Source: Acrasis kona (lineage: Eukaryota > Heterolobosea > Eutetramitea > Acrasida > Acrasidae). From it: a stretch of 64,000 bases of DNA. The stretch's first letter is position 1. Each line of letters opens with the position of its first letter. The DNA is taken from assembly GCA_026419775.2 (NCBI GenBank), contig JAOPGA020000870.1, positions 1 to 64,000 of the forward strand, written 5' to 3'. The position numbers and the translations under genes were made by a program. Below the pieces are notes generated by a model that did not search any database, had not been told where the DNA came from, and saw only the letters and a list, made by a program, of their open reading frames with translations. Below are positions 33,398 to 43,870 of the stretch, one piece after another.

Positions 33398-35113
33398 TTA
33401 TTTTAAACCAAGTAATGGCTTCGCTTGTTGCTTGTCATACTCTGTTGGTAGAACATCTACCAGTTGCTTTGCATTTACTAAATCACTTACAAAAGGAGCA
33501 AGGTCTGCCAATGCACTTAATCTTGAATTTGCATCAAATTGATTAATGACATCTAGAACTTGATCTACTCTGAGCATTGTAAGTTTTCGACTGGATATGA
33601 TGGTAGACAAAGCCAATTCTCTATCTGGGCCAGTATGGAACTCCGAAACAACGTCACCTAATTCAAAATCCTTTAGTGGACTGTTGACTTCGTCATAGCT
33701 ATACAGTAATAAGAGATCCATTTTCGACTCAGGACCCGTTAAAGTGCGAAGTTTTTTAACCAAATCAATTCCGTTTACAACATGAGGTTTATCTACTTGA
33801 TCATAGCCCTGATAACTATTTTGATCTAAATATGTACTTGATTGTTGCCCGGTACTTGTTCCTTGATAGGTATTGTACCCTGCATCATAATTATAAGGTT
33901 GGTTATAATAGGACTGTTGGGGGTGGTTGTAATTATAATCATACGATTGGTTTTGCGTATGGCTATATGCAGGTTGATATGATTGGTTAGAAGGAGATGT
34001 ATAACTAGTAGGAGTTTCAAAGAAGTCACTTAATTTATAATTAGGTGTTGGAGGTAATGTTCTTTTAGTAGGTGCGTATTGGTTTTGAAGGCCAACAGTA
34101 GTTGTTGGAGGCGGAGGTAGTACAGGTTTTTGATAATTAACAGATTGAATGTATGGATCGTTAACATAATTTGAGGATGTTGTTGTTCCGTATACAGCAT
34201 TAGTGGACATAAACTCATTAGTCGTCCTTACGGACTCTTGTTTATAGTTATTTATTATTGAATGGTCACTCACGACAACATAGTCTACCATCAAATTTTG
34301 GTTCCAAGTTGAGTTGTTATCATTACAAATTTTATGGACAACCACATCAAATGAATCTACATTGACGGTCGAGACGCTCAAAGAGAAAGTTTGTTCATTA
34401 GGAGAATTTGGATCTGACCTTACGCAAGCAAATACATTCGGAACTTGCGTTCCCAGGTTATCAGAAATAAAAGATGGAAGTACAATTGTTCTTCTGGACT
34501 CTTCGCCGTTCAAATTAGGACCCATTATAGTCGAACCTGCATACCAACAATCATTAGGTTCATTTGAAATAAAAGTATAATTCAATTCTAATTCTTGTGA
34601 CCAAGCCTTTTGGCGTTGGTCGGAAACCCGAGTCGTGATGACCTCTACTGAGTCACCCCTAACGCCGAGCTCTTTTATATTGCATACAAATGTTTCGTCT
34701 GGATGAGCCGATTTATGTGAATGGGGTGTGATGAATATTCTAACACTTGGGTCATTGGCCATCTCCTTCATTGGGATTAAAGTAGACACAGCATCCGATC
34801 CATTTTGATTCTTTCCTACTTTAACTCTTCCATTAAAGTAATCATCTCTGTCTAATGCAAGCCATCCTAACCTCAGCTTTTGCCCCCACGTTTGGATTTC
34901 CTGATTTGTACTAACTCTTCTTACACTAACGTAAAAGTCTTTTGTTGTTGTGTCTGTAACTGAAAAACAATAGGTATTGTCACAGCCATCTTCGTTTACT
35001 GCAGCGACGTGTACGATAGGAACTCTTGCATACGGTTTGTTGAAAGTGACGTGTACGATCACAGGCCTGGATGTAAAATTGTTACCAACGTAGATGATTC
35101 CCTTCTGCTTCAT
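33398..35113 (-). CDS. H-type lectin repeat protein with DUF4476-like C-terminus, 571 aa
   Basis: Single exon. Three H-type lectin-like repeats fill residues about 1-300: FNKPYARVPIVHVAAV with GWLAL, FITPHSHKSAHPDETF with LELNYTFIS, and PSFISDNLGTQVPNVF with MVDYVVVS. H-type lectins (snail agglutinin, discoidin I C-terminus) bind GalNAc or Gal. A Tyr/Gln/Asn/Pro-rich spacer follows, then about 110 helical residues ending in DVLPTEYDKQQAKPLLGL, resembling DUF4476 domains. No signal peptide is present, so it may be cytosolic or leave by a non-classical route, as discoidin does. Confidence 0.82.
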   Translation of the reverse strand: MKQKGIIYVGNNFTSRPVIVHVTFNKPYARVPIVHVAAVNEDGCDNTYCFSVTDTTTKDFYVSVRRVSTNQEIQTWGQKLRLGWLALDRDDYFNGRVKVGKNQNGSDAVSTLIPMKEMANDPSVRIFITPHSHKSAHPDETFVCNIKELGVRGDSVEVITTRVSDQRQKAWSQELELNYTFISNEPNDCWYAGSTIMGPNLNGEESRRTIVLPSFISDNLGTQVPNVFACVRSDPNSPNEQTFSLSVSTVNVDSFDVVVHKICNDNNSTWNQNLMVDYVVVSDHSIINNYKQESVRTTNEFMSTNAVYGTTTSSNYVNDPYIQSVNYQKPVLPPPPTTTVGLQNQYAPTKRTLPPTPNYKLSDFFETPTSYTSPSNQSYQPAYSHTQNQSYDYNYNHPQQSYYNQPYNYDAGYNTYQGTSTGQQSSTYLDQNSYQGYDQVDKPHVVNGIDLVKKLRTLTGPESKMDLLLLYSYDEVNSPLKDFELGDVVSEFHTGPDRELALSTIISSRKLTMLRVDQVLDVINQFDANSRLSALADLAPFVSDLVNAKQLVDVLPTEYDKQQAKPLLGLK

Positions 35114-35475
35114 ATTTTTAAGATATTTGATCGTTCTATTTCTTTTTTTGTGCTTCTAAAAATATATTATCTTGTAATGTTGAAGTTTCGAAAAATTAAT
35201 GCTATAACACTGAATTGTAGCTGCACGAAGGAGCTCTACCAGCATTACAAGACTATGCACGTATTACTAAATATGAAGGTTGCGGCTCTAATTCCTAATA
35301 GCCAAAAAGTGATTTTATTTCTAATTCGACAAGTCATACTGCAATAATTTTGTATATAATGTAGTCACTCCAAACAAGAACATCTCTGTGGTACATTTCG
35401 AGCTTGATTTTGTGGTTTATAAATAAACCAGTCAACTAAATTTTGACAAGACAATAATTTAACCACACAACACGG
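35114..35475. other. Gap between divergent lectin and ZNF598 genes
   Basis: About 360 bases. A plus-strand frame from an ATG at 35177 encodes 56 residues (MLKFRKINAITLN), but its composition is weak and I do not call it. The region should hold the two divergent promoters; a TATAAATAA-like stretch lies near 35418. Confidence 0.35.
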
Positions 35476-37416
35476 ATGAAGAAAGTCCAACATGGAAACG
35501 TAACAAGCGCACCACCATCTTCAACAACTTCCGAAGAACCGACCAAAAAAATGAAAACCAAAGAAAAATCTAAACCAACATGCCTCGTTTGTTGCAACGA
35601 TATAGAGTTCTATAACATTTACGAATCGTGCGATCATGAGGACATTTGTTACAAGTGCTCCCTGTCCATGCGCGTCCTTCTCGACGACAACACCTGCTGC
35701 ATTTGCAAAACACCGTCAGAAAGGGTGATCATCACGCAAAGTCAACCAAAGACCTTCCAAGAATACAAATTAAAGGAGCTCAAGCACGACAAGGAGTGGA
35801 ACATTTACCTAGAGAATGATCTCTTGCTCGACAAGATCCGCGATCTAAGGGACGTCAAGTGCAGGATATGCGAACACGAGCACGCAAATGACGAAATACC
35901 GTTCGCCGGTAGTTTCTTCAGCAACATGCATCAACTCAAGACCCACGTGACCAAAGAACATCATCTCCATTACTGCATACTATGTCTGGAGAATAGAAAA
36001 GTATTCTTGAAGGAACAAAAGCTCTATCACAACAGAGACATCACCAATCATTTGCGTTTCGGCGAGAATGATGCGAAACATGGTCGCATCAATGGTCATC
36101 CATTATGTAAATTCTGCAACAAGAGATTTTACGATGACGATCAATTATTCCAACACATGTACAAGAGACACGAAACCTGTCACATTTGCGAACGTAATGG
36201 AATTCAATTCGAATACTTTAAGGATTACCCACATTTAGAGTCCCATTTCGAATCTCTTCATTACGTGTGCAAGGATCCGATTTGCATGGAGAAGAAATTC
36301 GTGGTCTTTTCGAACGAATTAGATCTAAAGGCTCACGAACTCAAAGAACACGTCAACAAGAACAAGAAACTATCGCGCAAAGAAAAAGAAAAATACACTC
36401 GCATCGATCTTGGATCTGCATCGGGTTTACAACCGGCAGAAGGAATCGTACCTCAACGAAGACCATTAAGAGTCGGCGAAGTCAATTCGAGCGTGATTCG
36501 ATTCGTAGATAGCGGAGGAGACGGTTATTACAACGATCCTCCACCAAGAGAAGAGCGTTATCATCGCAACAAGGGCGGTCGCTCGAGTCGCTTTGGTGAT
36601 TTTTCGCAGCACTCGGCATTCGGTAATGGTTCGTCGTCATCGAACGTCCCAGTCATGAGAATCGATCCAGCGAGCGGAAGCTCATCTTCCAACAGCGTTA
36701 CTAACGTGGAATCGATCGAATTAAAGAAGGAAAAGGGAGCAGCGCTCGTAAAACGCATGAAGGAAGCGTTGGGTAGTAGAGAAAAGTACGAAGAGTTTAG
36801 AAAACTTAGTCAAGATTTCCAAAAGGGATTGGTATTGGCTTCTGATTACTATGAAAGTTATATTCAAATGTTTGGGGACGAACAGGGAAGGGCATTGTTC
36901 ACTGATATGGTTTCGGTGATGCCCGATAAGGACGAAAGGCGTAAGAGCGCTCTTTCAATGTTACATCAACAATACTTGAATAAAGAACTCATCATTGATA
37001 TGAACAAGAAGAGTAAACCTCTTCAATCTAATAATTCTTCTTCTTCTTCTTCTGTTAAGGATGATTTGGAGGAACAACAAGAGTTGTGGCCTTCGTTGGA
37101 TGCAGCTGCGAAATCAAGGGGTAGATTACCTAATAGTGCGGGTTGGGGTGCAGTTGATCAAGATGTTGTGAGGAGAACGTTGAAGAAGAAGGAGGTTCCA
37201 AAGGGGGAAGATTTTCCTACTTTGGGAGGCAAGTCTGGTGGTAGAGCCTTGTCTTCGTCGTCTTCTTCTGTTGATTCTGGTGTTTGGGGTGGTCCACCAG
37301 CGAGGGCTGTGACTGCACCAAAAAAGAATAATAACAATAATAACAAGAAGAAGGAGACGCCGCAACTGGAACTTGGGAACGGTATGGTTGTTTTGAAAAA
37401 GAAGAGTAAGAAATAA
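35476..37416 (+). CDS. ZNF598: RING E3 ubiquitin ligase ZNF598/Hel2, 646 aa
   Basis: Single exon. The RING is at residues about 35-75 (CLVCCNDIEFYNIYESCDHE, CYKCSLSMR, CCICK). A chain of C2H2-like fingers follows to about 290 (CRICEHEHAND, HYCILCLENRKVFL, CKFCNKRFYDDDQLFQHMYK, CHICERNGIQFEYF). Later there are Ser/Gly-rich linkers and two WP/WG motifs (LWPSLD; FPTLGG). The order matches ZNF598/Hel2. This enzyme ubiquitinates 40S proteins on collided ribosomes and starts ribosome-associated quality control. Confidence 0.95.
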   Translation: MKKVQHGNVTSAPPSSTTSEEPTKKMKTKEKSKPTCLVCCNDIEFYNIYESCDHEDICYKCSLSMRVLLDDNTCCICKTPSERVIITQSQPKTFQEYKLKELKHDKEWNIYLENDLLLDKIRDLRDVKCRICEHEHANDEIPFAGSFFSNMHQLKTHVTKEHHLHYCILCLENRKVFLKEQKLYHNRDITNHLRFGENDAKHGRINGHPLCKFCNKRFYDDDQLFQHMYKRHETCHICERNGIQFEYFKDYPHLESHFESLHYVCKDPICMEKKFVVFSNELDLKAHELKEHVNKNKKLSRKEKEKYTRIDLGSASGLQPAEGIVPQRRPLRVGEVNSSVIRFVDSGGDGYYNDPPPREERYHRNKGGRSSRFGDFSQHSAFGNGSSSSNVPVMRIDPASGSSSSNSVTNVESIELKKEKGAALVKRMKEALGSREKYEEFRKLSQDFQKGLVLASDYYESYIQMFGDEQGRALFTDMVSVMPDKDERRKSALSMLHQQYLNKELIIDMNKKSKPLQSNNSSSSSSVKDDLEEQQELWPSLDAAAKSRGRLPNSAGWGAVDQDVVRRTLKKKEVPKGEDFPTLGGKSGGRALSSSSSSVDSGVWGGPPARAVTAPKKNNNNNNKKKETPQLELGNGMVVLKKKSKK

Positions 37417-37466
37417 ATAGCCTTTGTAGATTATTGTTTTGTTTTTGTAATGAACAAGTCAACAAC

Positions 37467-37742
37467 ATGAGCACCAAGGAGCAGAGGACGTATATGTCGG
37501 ACAGTGATTTTCCTGTAATGGATAATGTTCCTGTGGAAGTGACCATAGTTAAGGAGATTGTAAATGATACGGTTAATGGGACATCATCTATGGTTTTGAG
37601 AGAGTTTTATATGAACAATTCACAAAGGATACATTATATTGGATTGGAATTACTAATATTGACAACAATTATAATTTTGATTCTTGTTTTTTGGAACAAA
37701 TATAAGCCTTATATGAATTCAACAGGTTTGACGATATATTAA
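37467..37742 (+). CDS. Small single-pass membrane protein, 91 aa
   Basis: The frame extends upstream to 37434, but the first ATG is at 37467, 51 bp after the ZNF598 stop. An acidic N-terminal part with NDTVNGTSS (possible N-glycosylation) is followed by one membrane helix (IGLELLILTTIIILILVFW) and a 14-residue tail. No signal peptide is seen, so it may be tail-anchored or type II. No family recognised. Tight packing between two certain genes and a clear hydrophobic segment support it. Confidence 0.6.
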   Translation: MSTKEQRTYMSDSDFPVMDNVPVEVTIVKEIVNDTVNGTSSMVLREFYMNNSQRIHYIGLELLILTTIIILILVFWNKYKPYMNSTGLTIY

Positions 37743-37874
37743 CTAGTTTATGTAATTCTTTAGTTAATGCATTCGATGTAACATCACCAAAACCCAAGGC
37801 AGAGTAAAACTTGTACATAATAAATCACTCTTTAAACTGTTTCCATATAATTTGTAAAGTAATAAAACAACAAC

Positions 37875-38318
37875 ATGAACGGAAGACCACCATATGTAGA
37901 AACAGAAGCAGAAGAGCGAATAAGGTTTCAAACAGAATTAGAGTTTGTGCAACTCCTTGCGAACGCTACCTATCTTAATTGTAAATGCACTACCCATTAT
38001 TAATTTATACCTCAGTTAGATTTAGCACAATATAAAATATTCGATGATCCAGATTTTATCGCTTACATTGACTATCTACAATATTGGAGAAAACCAGAAT
38101 ACGCAAAATTCATTTCATACCCTCACTGCTTGTACTTTTTAGAGCGTATAAAAGACGAAAAATTTCGTGAAGAATGTAAAAAAGTACAATATCGCGACTT
38201 TGTTCATAACCAACAGAACAATTGTTATACGTTTTATCGGCAGAATCGAGAAAAGGAGGCGCAAGAAAAATCTGAAGTTAAGAAGGATCCCCAACCTGAC
38301 GTTGAACAAACAAAATAA
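37875..38318 (+). CDS. MED31: Mediator complex subunit 31, 134 aa
   Basis: Exons 37875-37980 and 38020-38318 join over a 39-nt intron (37981-38019). Splicing gives RFQTELEFVQLLANATYLN, then YLAQYKIFDDPDFIAYIDYL, QYWRKPEYAKFISYPHCLYF and LERI, the highly conserved MED31/Soh1 core. MED31 sits in the middle module of Mediator and helps link activators to RNA polymerase II. A short Glu/Lys-rich tail ends the protein. An earlier AG at 38013-38015 would break the frame, which fixes the acceptor. Confidence 0.95.
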
Positions 38319-38331
38319 AATTAAAAAAACA

Positions 38332-39248
38332 TTAAAATACTTTATGCTTTCTTTTATTTTTGACAATTTGGACGCGTCCTTTAATAATTCTGTTAAATGC
38401 TTCAGGAACGCTTGAAATGTCCCTTAAATAGGATTCGTACCTGGGCTTTCCTAAATAATTTGGTGACTCCTTGGGTACCAGAATAGTTGACCCATTTGGT
38501 TCAACAAGATAAACAAGAATGTTCAATTTACTCTTATTGGGTCTTTTTAAGAGTGCATTAACAAAAGCTTCCGCATGTTCTTGTCTGTCCTCCCACATGA
38601 TGATCCTTTCAATGTTTGGTAGTTCATCAACTTGTTGTTGAATGGCAGCAAGTTTGAAACGCAATGTATCTGTTTTGTTTGTTGGCTTCATTACAATGGA
38701 GGCTGGCAGAGTTCCATGTTTTGTGAAGATGTCAAGTAGAATGTCTTTAAAGCCAGAATGTCTTCCTGTCATCTTTGAAAAATTAATTATCGCGAAAATG
38801 TAGAACTTACAACAATCGTGTGAGTGTTTGGAAGAGCAATGTGTGATAGAAAATCAGAAAAAGCAGGACCCTTCTCAACTTCGAAGGGTTTCATGAGGGT
38901 ATTTGGAAGACCCCACCACCCGTTGTGAGGCCAAGATTCGCCAGTAACACTTTCATAAAAATCACGACCAGTTTCTGGGTCTGGTGTTTTAAATAGTGTT
39001 GAGTCAAAATCAAAAATGTGCAGTGTATGAATGGACGAGGCATTGTCTATTTTTTTTATTTTTACAATATTTTCAAAGTTATTAGGGGTGGTGATGAACG
39101 CACTTTCGTTTTTGTTTCGAATTTTTAGGGTAGAACATTTAGATGTTGATTTTGATTTTTTTATAATAATGTGTTGTTGATCAGATATTTGATTGATTGG
39201 AATAGTTATACGTGCATGTTTGATAATCCGTTTATATATTTTCCTCAT
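38332..39248 (-). CDS. HAD-superfamily 'Swiss Army knife' RNA repair-like protein, 292 aa
   Basis: Exons 38811-39248 and 38332-38772 join over a 38-nt intron at THTIV/MTGRHSG. The HAD nucleophile motif is HIFDFDSTLFKTPDP, then WPHNGWWGLPNTL and TGRHSGFKDILLDIF. Motif-IV-like acidic residues lie in IIMWEDRQEHAEAF. This pattern matches the HAD_SAK family, predicted phosphatases or nucleases associated with RNA repair; the activity is not proven. The basic N-terminus (RKIYKRIIKHARI) could target mitochondria. An RNA ligase gene 7 kb away is intriguing but not linked. Confidence 0.85.
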
Positions 39249-39382
39249 GTTCAAATATTTTTGTGTGAGTTAAAATTCTCAGTGCGTAGAAAGTGGATTA
39301 CAAAAATTCTGGTTGGTCGTTTATTATAGATTCTACTTATTTTTAGTTGGAAATCTCAAACAACAAATTATCAAAACCAATC

Positions 39383-39556
39383 ATGATCCTCTCAATGCCC
39401 CTTGTAGAATTAAGCCAAATTGAATCCGTTCATGTCAAAGACGATGCTGAAATAGGAAGTGAATCAATCGCAACACGCTTATGCAACTCCCTTGTTCTCG
39501 GAATTAAGAGTGCACACGACCACCAAAGCGGAATGTCCTTGTATCAAGAAAACTAA
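39383..39556 (+). CDS. Small protein, possibly proteasome chaperone PSMG4-like C-terminus
   Basis: A 57-codon frame from the first ATG; the same frame is open upstream from an acceptor-like TTTTTAG at 39346, so a 5' exon is likely. The end, DDAEIGSESIATRLCNSL, has the spacing of the GDTSDTTSTGLAQRL region of proteasome assembly chaperone 4. That similarity is short and only suggestive. Candidate 5' pieces around 39245-39311 use introns of 20 and 35 nt and were not accepted. AATAAA follows near 39586. Confidence 0.35.
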   Translation: MILSMPLVELSQIESVHVKDDAEIGSESIATRLCNSLVLGIKSAHDHQSGMSLYQEN

Positions 39557-39730
39557 TCAATTGTACATTACATACATAAAATGTAAATAATAAACAACAC
39601 CTTTACACCTTGAAATAGATCTTTGTATGTCGTGAGGATGTTTGTTTCTTAAGCTGAAGAAATTCGATGAACGGTAATCTATAGTATCAAACCATAATCA
39701 AGGACGTAGATCATGATAAAAATTAAAAGC

Positions 39731-39810
39731 TGACAACAGTGGGGTTTGAACCCACGCCCTCTCGGACTGGAGCCTAAATCCAGCGCCTTAGACCACTCGG
39801 CCATATTGCC
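39731..39810 (-). tRNA. tRNA-Leu(TAG)
   Basis: Minus-strand cloverleaf of 80 nt. The acceptor arms GGCAATA and TGTTGTC pair with G-U wobbles, discriminator A. The anticodon loop TTTAGGC gives anticodon TAG. The T-arm is GTGGG-TTCAAAC-CCCAC, and a TTTT run follows. Its D-loop (GAGTGGTCTAA) has normal length, unlike the tRNA-Ser and tRNA-Asn in this window. No intron. Confidence 0.93.
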
Positions 39811-39879
39811 TTATAATAAAATGTAAGTTTTTAACATTAACCGTAATTAATACTTAGTAATTCAATACATTTATTCACA

Positions 39880-40441
39880 CTACTTTGCATCCTTCTTTGA
39901 ACCAGACTTTTGTACAGTGGAGCTTCTTATCAAAGCATCGGCATAAATTGTTTCATTACACATGTTTCTAGGATGATGGAATCTATCCCCACCACTAACC
40001 GCTTCATTATTAAACCATCCGATTTCTTGAGAGGCAGTTATTGGATAACTGTACTTTTCAGTTGGAGTTTTTGAAGTTTGAGAAAGTAATTCGTTAAATT
40101 TAGAATCTTTTGGATTGAGTGTTTTCTGAGTTTGCTCCACTTTTGGAATGGTGTCATGTAGTGGATGGTCACTTTTAATGTAAGTTTTACAAAGTGATTG
40201 AAGCAATGCTTCGTCTTTATCTAAAAATCTATTCCCTCTCTTATTGGGTTTGTCAGTTACAACATTCACTACATGTGTTAGTTGATGTAAATGTCAAAAT
40301 CTCACTTTTAGTTGGATGGGCAGTAAATTGTTCATTTAATGTAAACGATCCTAATTCATTCTTTACTCGTTCGCGCCATATGGAATTTGATGCGACTTCG
40401 GTGACATCGCTGACTTTGGATGTAGATGTTGTTTTGCTCAT
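39880..40441 (-). CDS. CFAP144: Cilia- and flagella-associated protein 144 (FAM183), 174 aa
   Basis: Exons 40306-40441 and 39880-40268 join over a 37-nt intron. The product has WRERVKNELGSFTLNEQF near the start. The family signature YPITASQEIGWF, then RFHHPRNMCNETIYADAL, lies near the end; both are diagnostic of CFAP144. Homologues are small proteins of the axonemal doublet microtubules. A further upstream piece (ATG near 40565, 31-nt intron) is also in frame and would add a signal-like start; I prefer the ATG at 40439-40441. Its presence implies a ciliated or flagellated stage. Confidence 0.85.
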
Positions 40442-40890
40442 GTTTCTTTGTACCTACGGTTGATAAATAAAAATAACGTTTTACCTCGTTTGTGCTTTCT
40501 TTTGTAAACAGGTCAACAGAATTTAAGACCGTCAGTGCGCAAGACAGTATAACCTGAATTGACATTACTCCAGTGCAGCCAACAAGAAGGAGAAAGAGAT
40601 TAGGAATGCATTATTGATTGCTGTTGTGGAATGAATGTGAAAAATTGTTCTAATTCACTTTGGAGCATCTATCCTCCACATTATGTATTTCGTAATAATC
40701 ATCGTAAACTACAAGAACAACTGTGAAGATTCTCTTTGGTTTGTTCATGATGGTAATGAATGCACATATATGGGGCAAGTAAGCCACGGTCTGCACCTCT
40801 AACTACACTCTTCTTTTCTCCCTTCCCTTTATGATAGTCCGATTCGTCTTGACGTTTGTTTCATTTCTTTCTGACGTTTGACATGTAATA
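40442..40890. other. Gap between CFAP144 and the PH-domain gene
   Basis: About 450 bases. On the minus strand an in-frame upstream extension of CFAP144 is possible (see that entry). On the plus strand an ATG at 40631 opens 32 codons (MNVKNCSNSLWSIYPP). This could be a small exon or upstream ORF. No firm gene is supported. Confidence 0.3.
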
Positions 40891-42875
40891 ATGGTTGCAA
40901 GCACAGCAGTAGAGGATCCATTGAACAAACTGATAACAAATTTCCCAGACTCTGCGGAAAAGCTGGCGTCTGAATCATTAAAAGCAGGTTATCTAAAGAA
41001 ACAAAATCGTAATTTTGGTGCAGGATGGAGGAAACGATTTTTTGTGTATGCAACTACAAGTATTCTCAACTCACACCAAACCAGATTAGTTGACATTAAA
41101 AAAACAAACGACAGTCACCCAACACTTTATTACTATGTTTCCCCCGAAGAGAAGATTCCACATTTTGAACTCGATGTAGGAAAAGACATCATTTCAATCA
41201 CAACTTATTCGTCCGTGAATATCAAGTTCGGCTTTCAGATTGACATCGTTGGAGGCAAGAAAATCATTTTGCAGTGCAAAACGCAATTAGACCAAATGGT
41301 AGGACGAAAAAACAAACTAAGAATTAACAACTAGGAATGGATTGACATTCTGCAAGCCTGCAAGAATCATCCAACTTCCGCACTTGCTAACATAAGAGCG
41401 TTAAGAGCTGAAAAGCGCGGAAGGCGAGAATCTACTACCGCCCTCATCAGCTTAAGAGGCATCGAAAACATGACCAGAACATACTCACCATCTAATTTTG
41501 GCTCTAAATATTCTTCGGACTTGATGAAGCCTTGGTATTCGAAATCCATCGACATTTTGACCACGGGAGGGTAAGTGCTTTTTTCAATTTTATTCACTTT
41601 TATAGAAACGTTAAGAAAGCTCCTTACCTTGGCCTTTGTTCAGGAAAAATCAAAAAAAGATTCATCCAACTATCGCGTGACTTTTCGTGTGTACGTTGGG
41701 GATCCTCAGCAGTACCTATTAGTAGCACAAACATGAGCGAAAGACAAGAAAGAAAGGTTAGCGAGAAAAAGTTGGATCGTCACCTTCCGATTAGCATGAT
41801 TGACCAAGTTATTTTCGGACCTTGTTCCCTTACTTGGAGGAAGTACTTTGATGATGGAAAACTTAGACATCCTTGGAAATGCATTAGTCTAGTCGTTAAA
41901 ATGTCACCCGAAAGCAGTCGCAAAAAACGTCAAAACTCATCACCAACCGAAAATCGAAGGAGAACTGTTGATTTGATTTTTCCTAAGGAACATGTATTTG
42001 CGTGGTTTGTTGGGTTGAACTTTCTTGTATCGGAACACAAAAAGTCATCGCTACCAGAAGATGTTAAAATTGACCAATTTGAAGTTAATAGAGATCAAGC
42101 CATGAATAAGAAGGCGAGTGTGTATAAATGGTCTAAATTAAAATTACAGTTTTTGAGCGCGGTCAATGCGACCAACGGATCTGGCGTCCAAAACACTCTT
42201 CTGTCTCTTTTGCAAGAATCAAAATTTGAGTTGACCGGAGAACAAAAATATCAAAAAGATGAGTTCGAAGGCGTCCATTGCAAACATGGTCGTTTGAAGA
42301 CCATTATCAGGAACCTAAACACTGAAGAATTTCAAACTCAGCTATCCTCCCTTATGGAAGAGGCTCCCCCTGAAACTTACACTCCAATCTCTTTGAAGCC
42401 TGTTATTTTGGTTGAGGAAACCGATGGTACGCCTCAAGTAACTGATCAACATAGTGATTATGATCTATTGGTCAGCCAACTAAGCACCGACAGTCTCATC
42501 CCATATCAAGACGATATGGATTCTGAAAGAAACCAAGAAGAAACCGAACAGAATAATGATGCCATGATGGGGAGGAGTGATTTAGGCCAACAAATATTTT
42601 CTCCTGAGGAGGACCAAGAGTCGTTTGTAGAGCAAGTTGTCCTGGATGACGACACAACTCAAAACACTCATATCCAGTCAATAAACATTGAACAAGATGA
42701 TCCTGTTGATGAAGGCAATGAACATCAGGATACAAATGAGCACCATATAGATGAGCCACAAGAACTCCCATTGGAACAGCATGAAAAGGAAATAAACGAA
42801 AAATTAGAGAGCGAAGAGGAGGATCAAGTTGAAAAGGATAATTCTTTGATTAAAGAACCAAATACAGTAATGTAA
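40891..42875 (+). CDS. Two-PH-domain protein with acidic tail, 637 aa
   Basis: Exons 40891-41298, 41335-41570 and 41606-42875 join over introns of 36 and 35 nt. The first PH domain is residues about 30-150 (KAGYLKKQNRNFGAGWRKRF, LYYYVSPEEK, then EWIDILQAC across the intron). A second PH-like domain spans about 215-350 (IKKRFIQLSRDFSCVRWG, LDRHLPISMIDQVIFGP, KEHVFAWFVGLNFLV), of the type found in phospholipase C and related proteins. The last 200 residues are rich in Glu, Asp and Gln. PH domains suggest phosphoinositide-directed membrane binding; there is no catalytic domain. Possible adaptor. Confidence 0.8.
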
Positions 42876-43015
42876 ATAAAATTGGATTTGATTTTAAAAT
42901 CTGAAACGGTCTTAAGTTTTGCAATCAATATATTTTGTTTCTATTGACCGATTGGGTCTGAGTGGTGCTGTTAATTAAAAAACATGTTTCTGATATCATC
43001 AATATTATTAACAAA

Positions 43016-43814
43016 ATGAAAACAAGGGTGGCAATAAAATGTCTTGCATTAGTACTTGTGGTGATTTTAGCTTCATCAATCCAAGCAGACGACAAAACAC
43101 ATCCAAAGATTAGATCAGTCAGGGTCAGAGTGAATGGACGTAGCTTAGGGCATGCACACCATAAACATCATCATGGACATCACAAGCATCATGGTAGACA
43201 CCATCATCATGGGCATAAAAAGTGTAAGACATGCGGTGGTCATGGAAAAAAATTACTTAAAGACGGTAGGGGGTGCGATAGACTCAGTAAAGCACTACGG
43301 TGATCTAGTTGGAATCAAACATCACAAACGTCATCACACATTCAAGCACCACCACAAACACAAGCCTCACTTCCGTTCTAAGCGCCACACACATCACCAC
43401 AAACATCACGGTCATCACGGTCATCACGGCCATCACCACAAGCACGGCAAGCACCACAAGTTACATATCAAACACATCCTAGGACATAAACACCACAAAC
43501 ATGGCAAGCACCATCATGGTCATCACAAGCACAATGACAAGTTGCTCCCAAGGATTCCAAAACTAAGAAAGTTTGTAAAGAAGGTCCGCAAGGATGTGAG
43601 GAAAATGTGTATCTATGCATGGAAGGTTAGAAAGTCAATTAAACACGTCCACCTCCGTGCTTCATTGAGAGCAGGATACTTCTCCAGAAAGTTCGGTTCA
43701 CAGAGTGCAGGTGCAAGAAGAACCAAAGTCATTGCCGATCGCATAAGAGAAAAGTTGGACAAGCTAACACATATTGTAGAGAAGTGTAGATTGGTACCTA
43801 TCGAGTTTAAATAA
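43016..43814 (+). CDS. Secreted histidine-rich protein, about 244 aa
   Basis: It starts MKTRVAIKCLALVLVVILAS, a strong signal peptide, preceded by an in-frame stretch to 42962 that I exclude. Two His-rich frames must be joined. A 64-nt intron (43224-43287, GTAAG donor, CTCAG acceptor) gives an intact frame; a 22-nt intron ending at the same site also works. The body is repeats of HHKHHG type, more than 60 histidines. The C-terminal 90 residues are basic and helical (KFVKKVRKDVRKMC; KVIADRIREKLDKLTHIVEK). Binding of metals or heme, or pH-dependent binding to anionic surfaces, is inferred. Confidence 0.75.
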
Positions 43815-43870
43815 ATAGAGATTAACTGTTAAAAGTTTTCTCGTTTGGAAAATTTACATTGCCAATTTTT

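Noticed and set aside
37981-38015. Earlier acceptor (CTCAG) for the MED31 intron
   Set aside because: It gives the wrong phase; the next AG at 38018-38019 restores the conserved YLAQ sequence.
40466-40565. Signal-peptide-like 5' extension of CFAP144 (31-nt intron)
   Set aside because: The frame fits, but a secretory leader contradicts the family's axonemal location; kept only as a note.
41044-41090. Possible 45-nt intron in the first PH domain (GTGTATG donor)
   Set aside because: Removing it breaks the frame, and the unspliced reading is a good PH domain.
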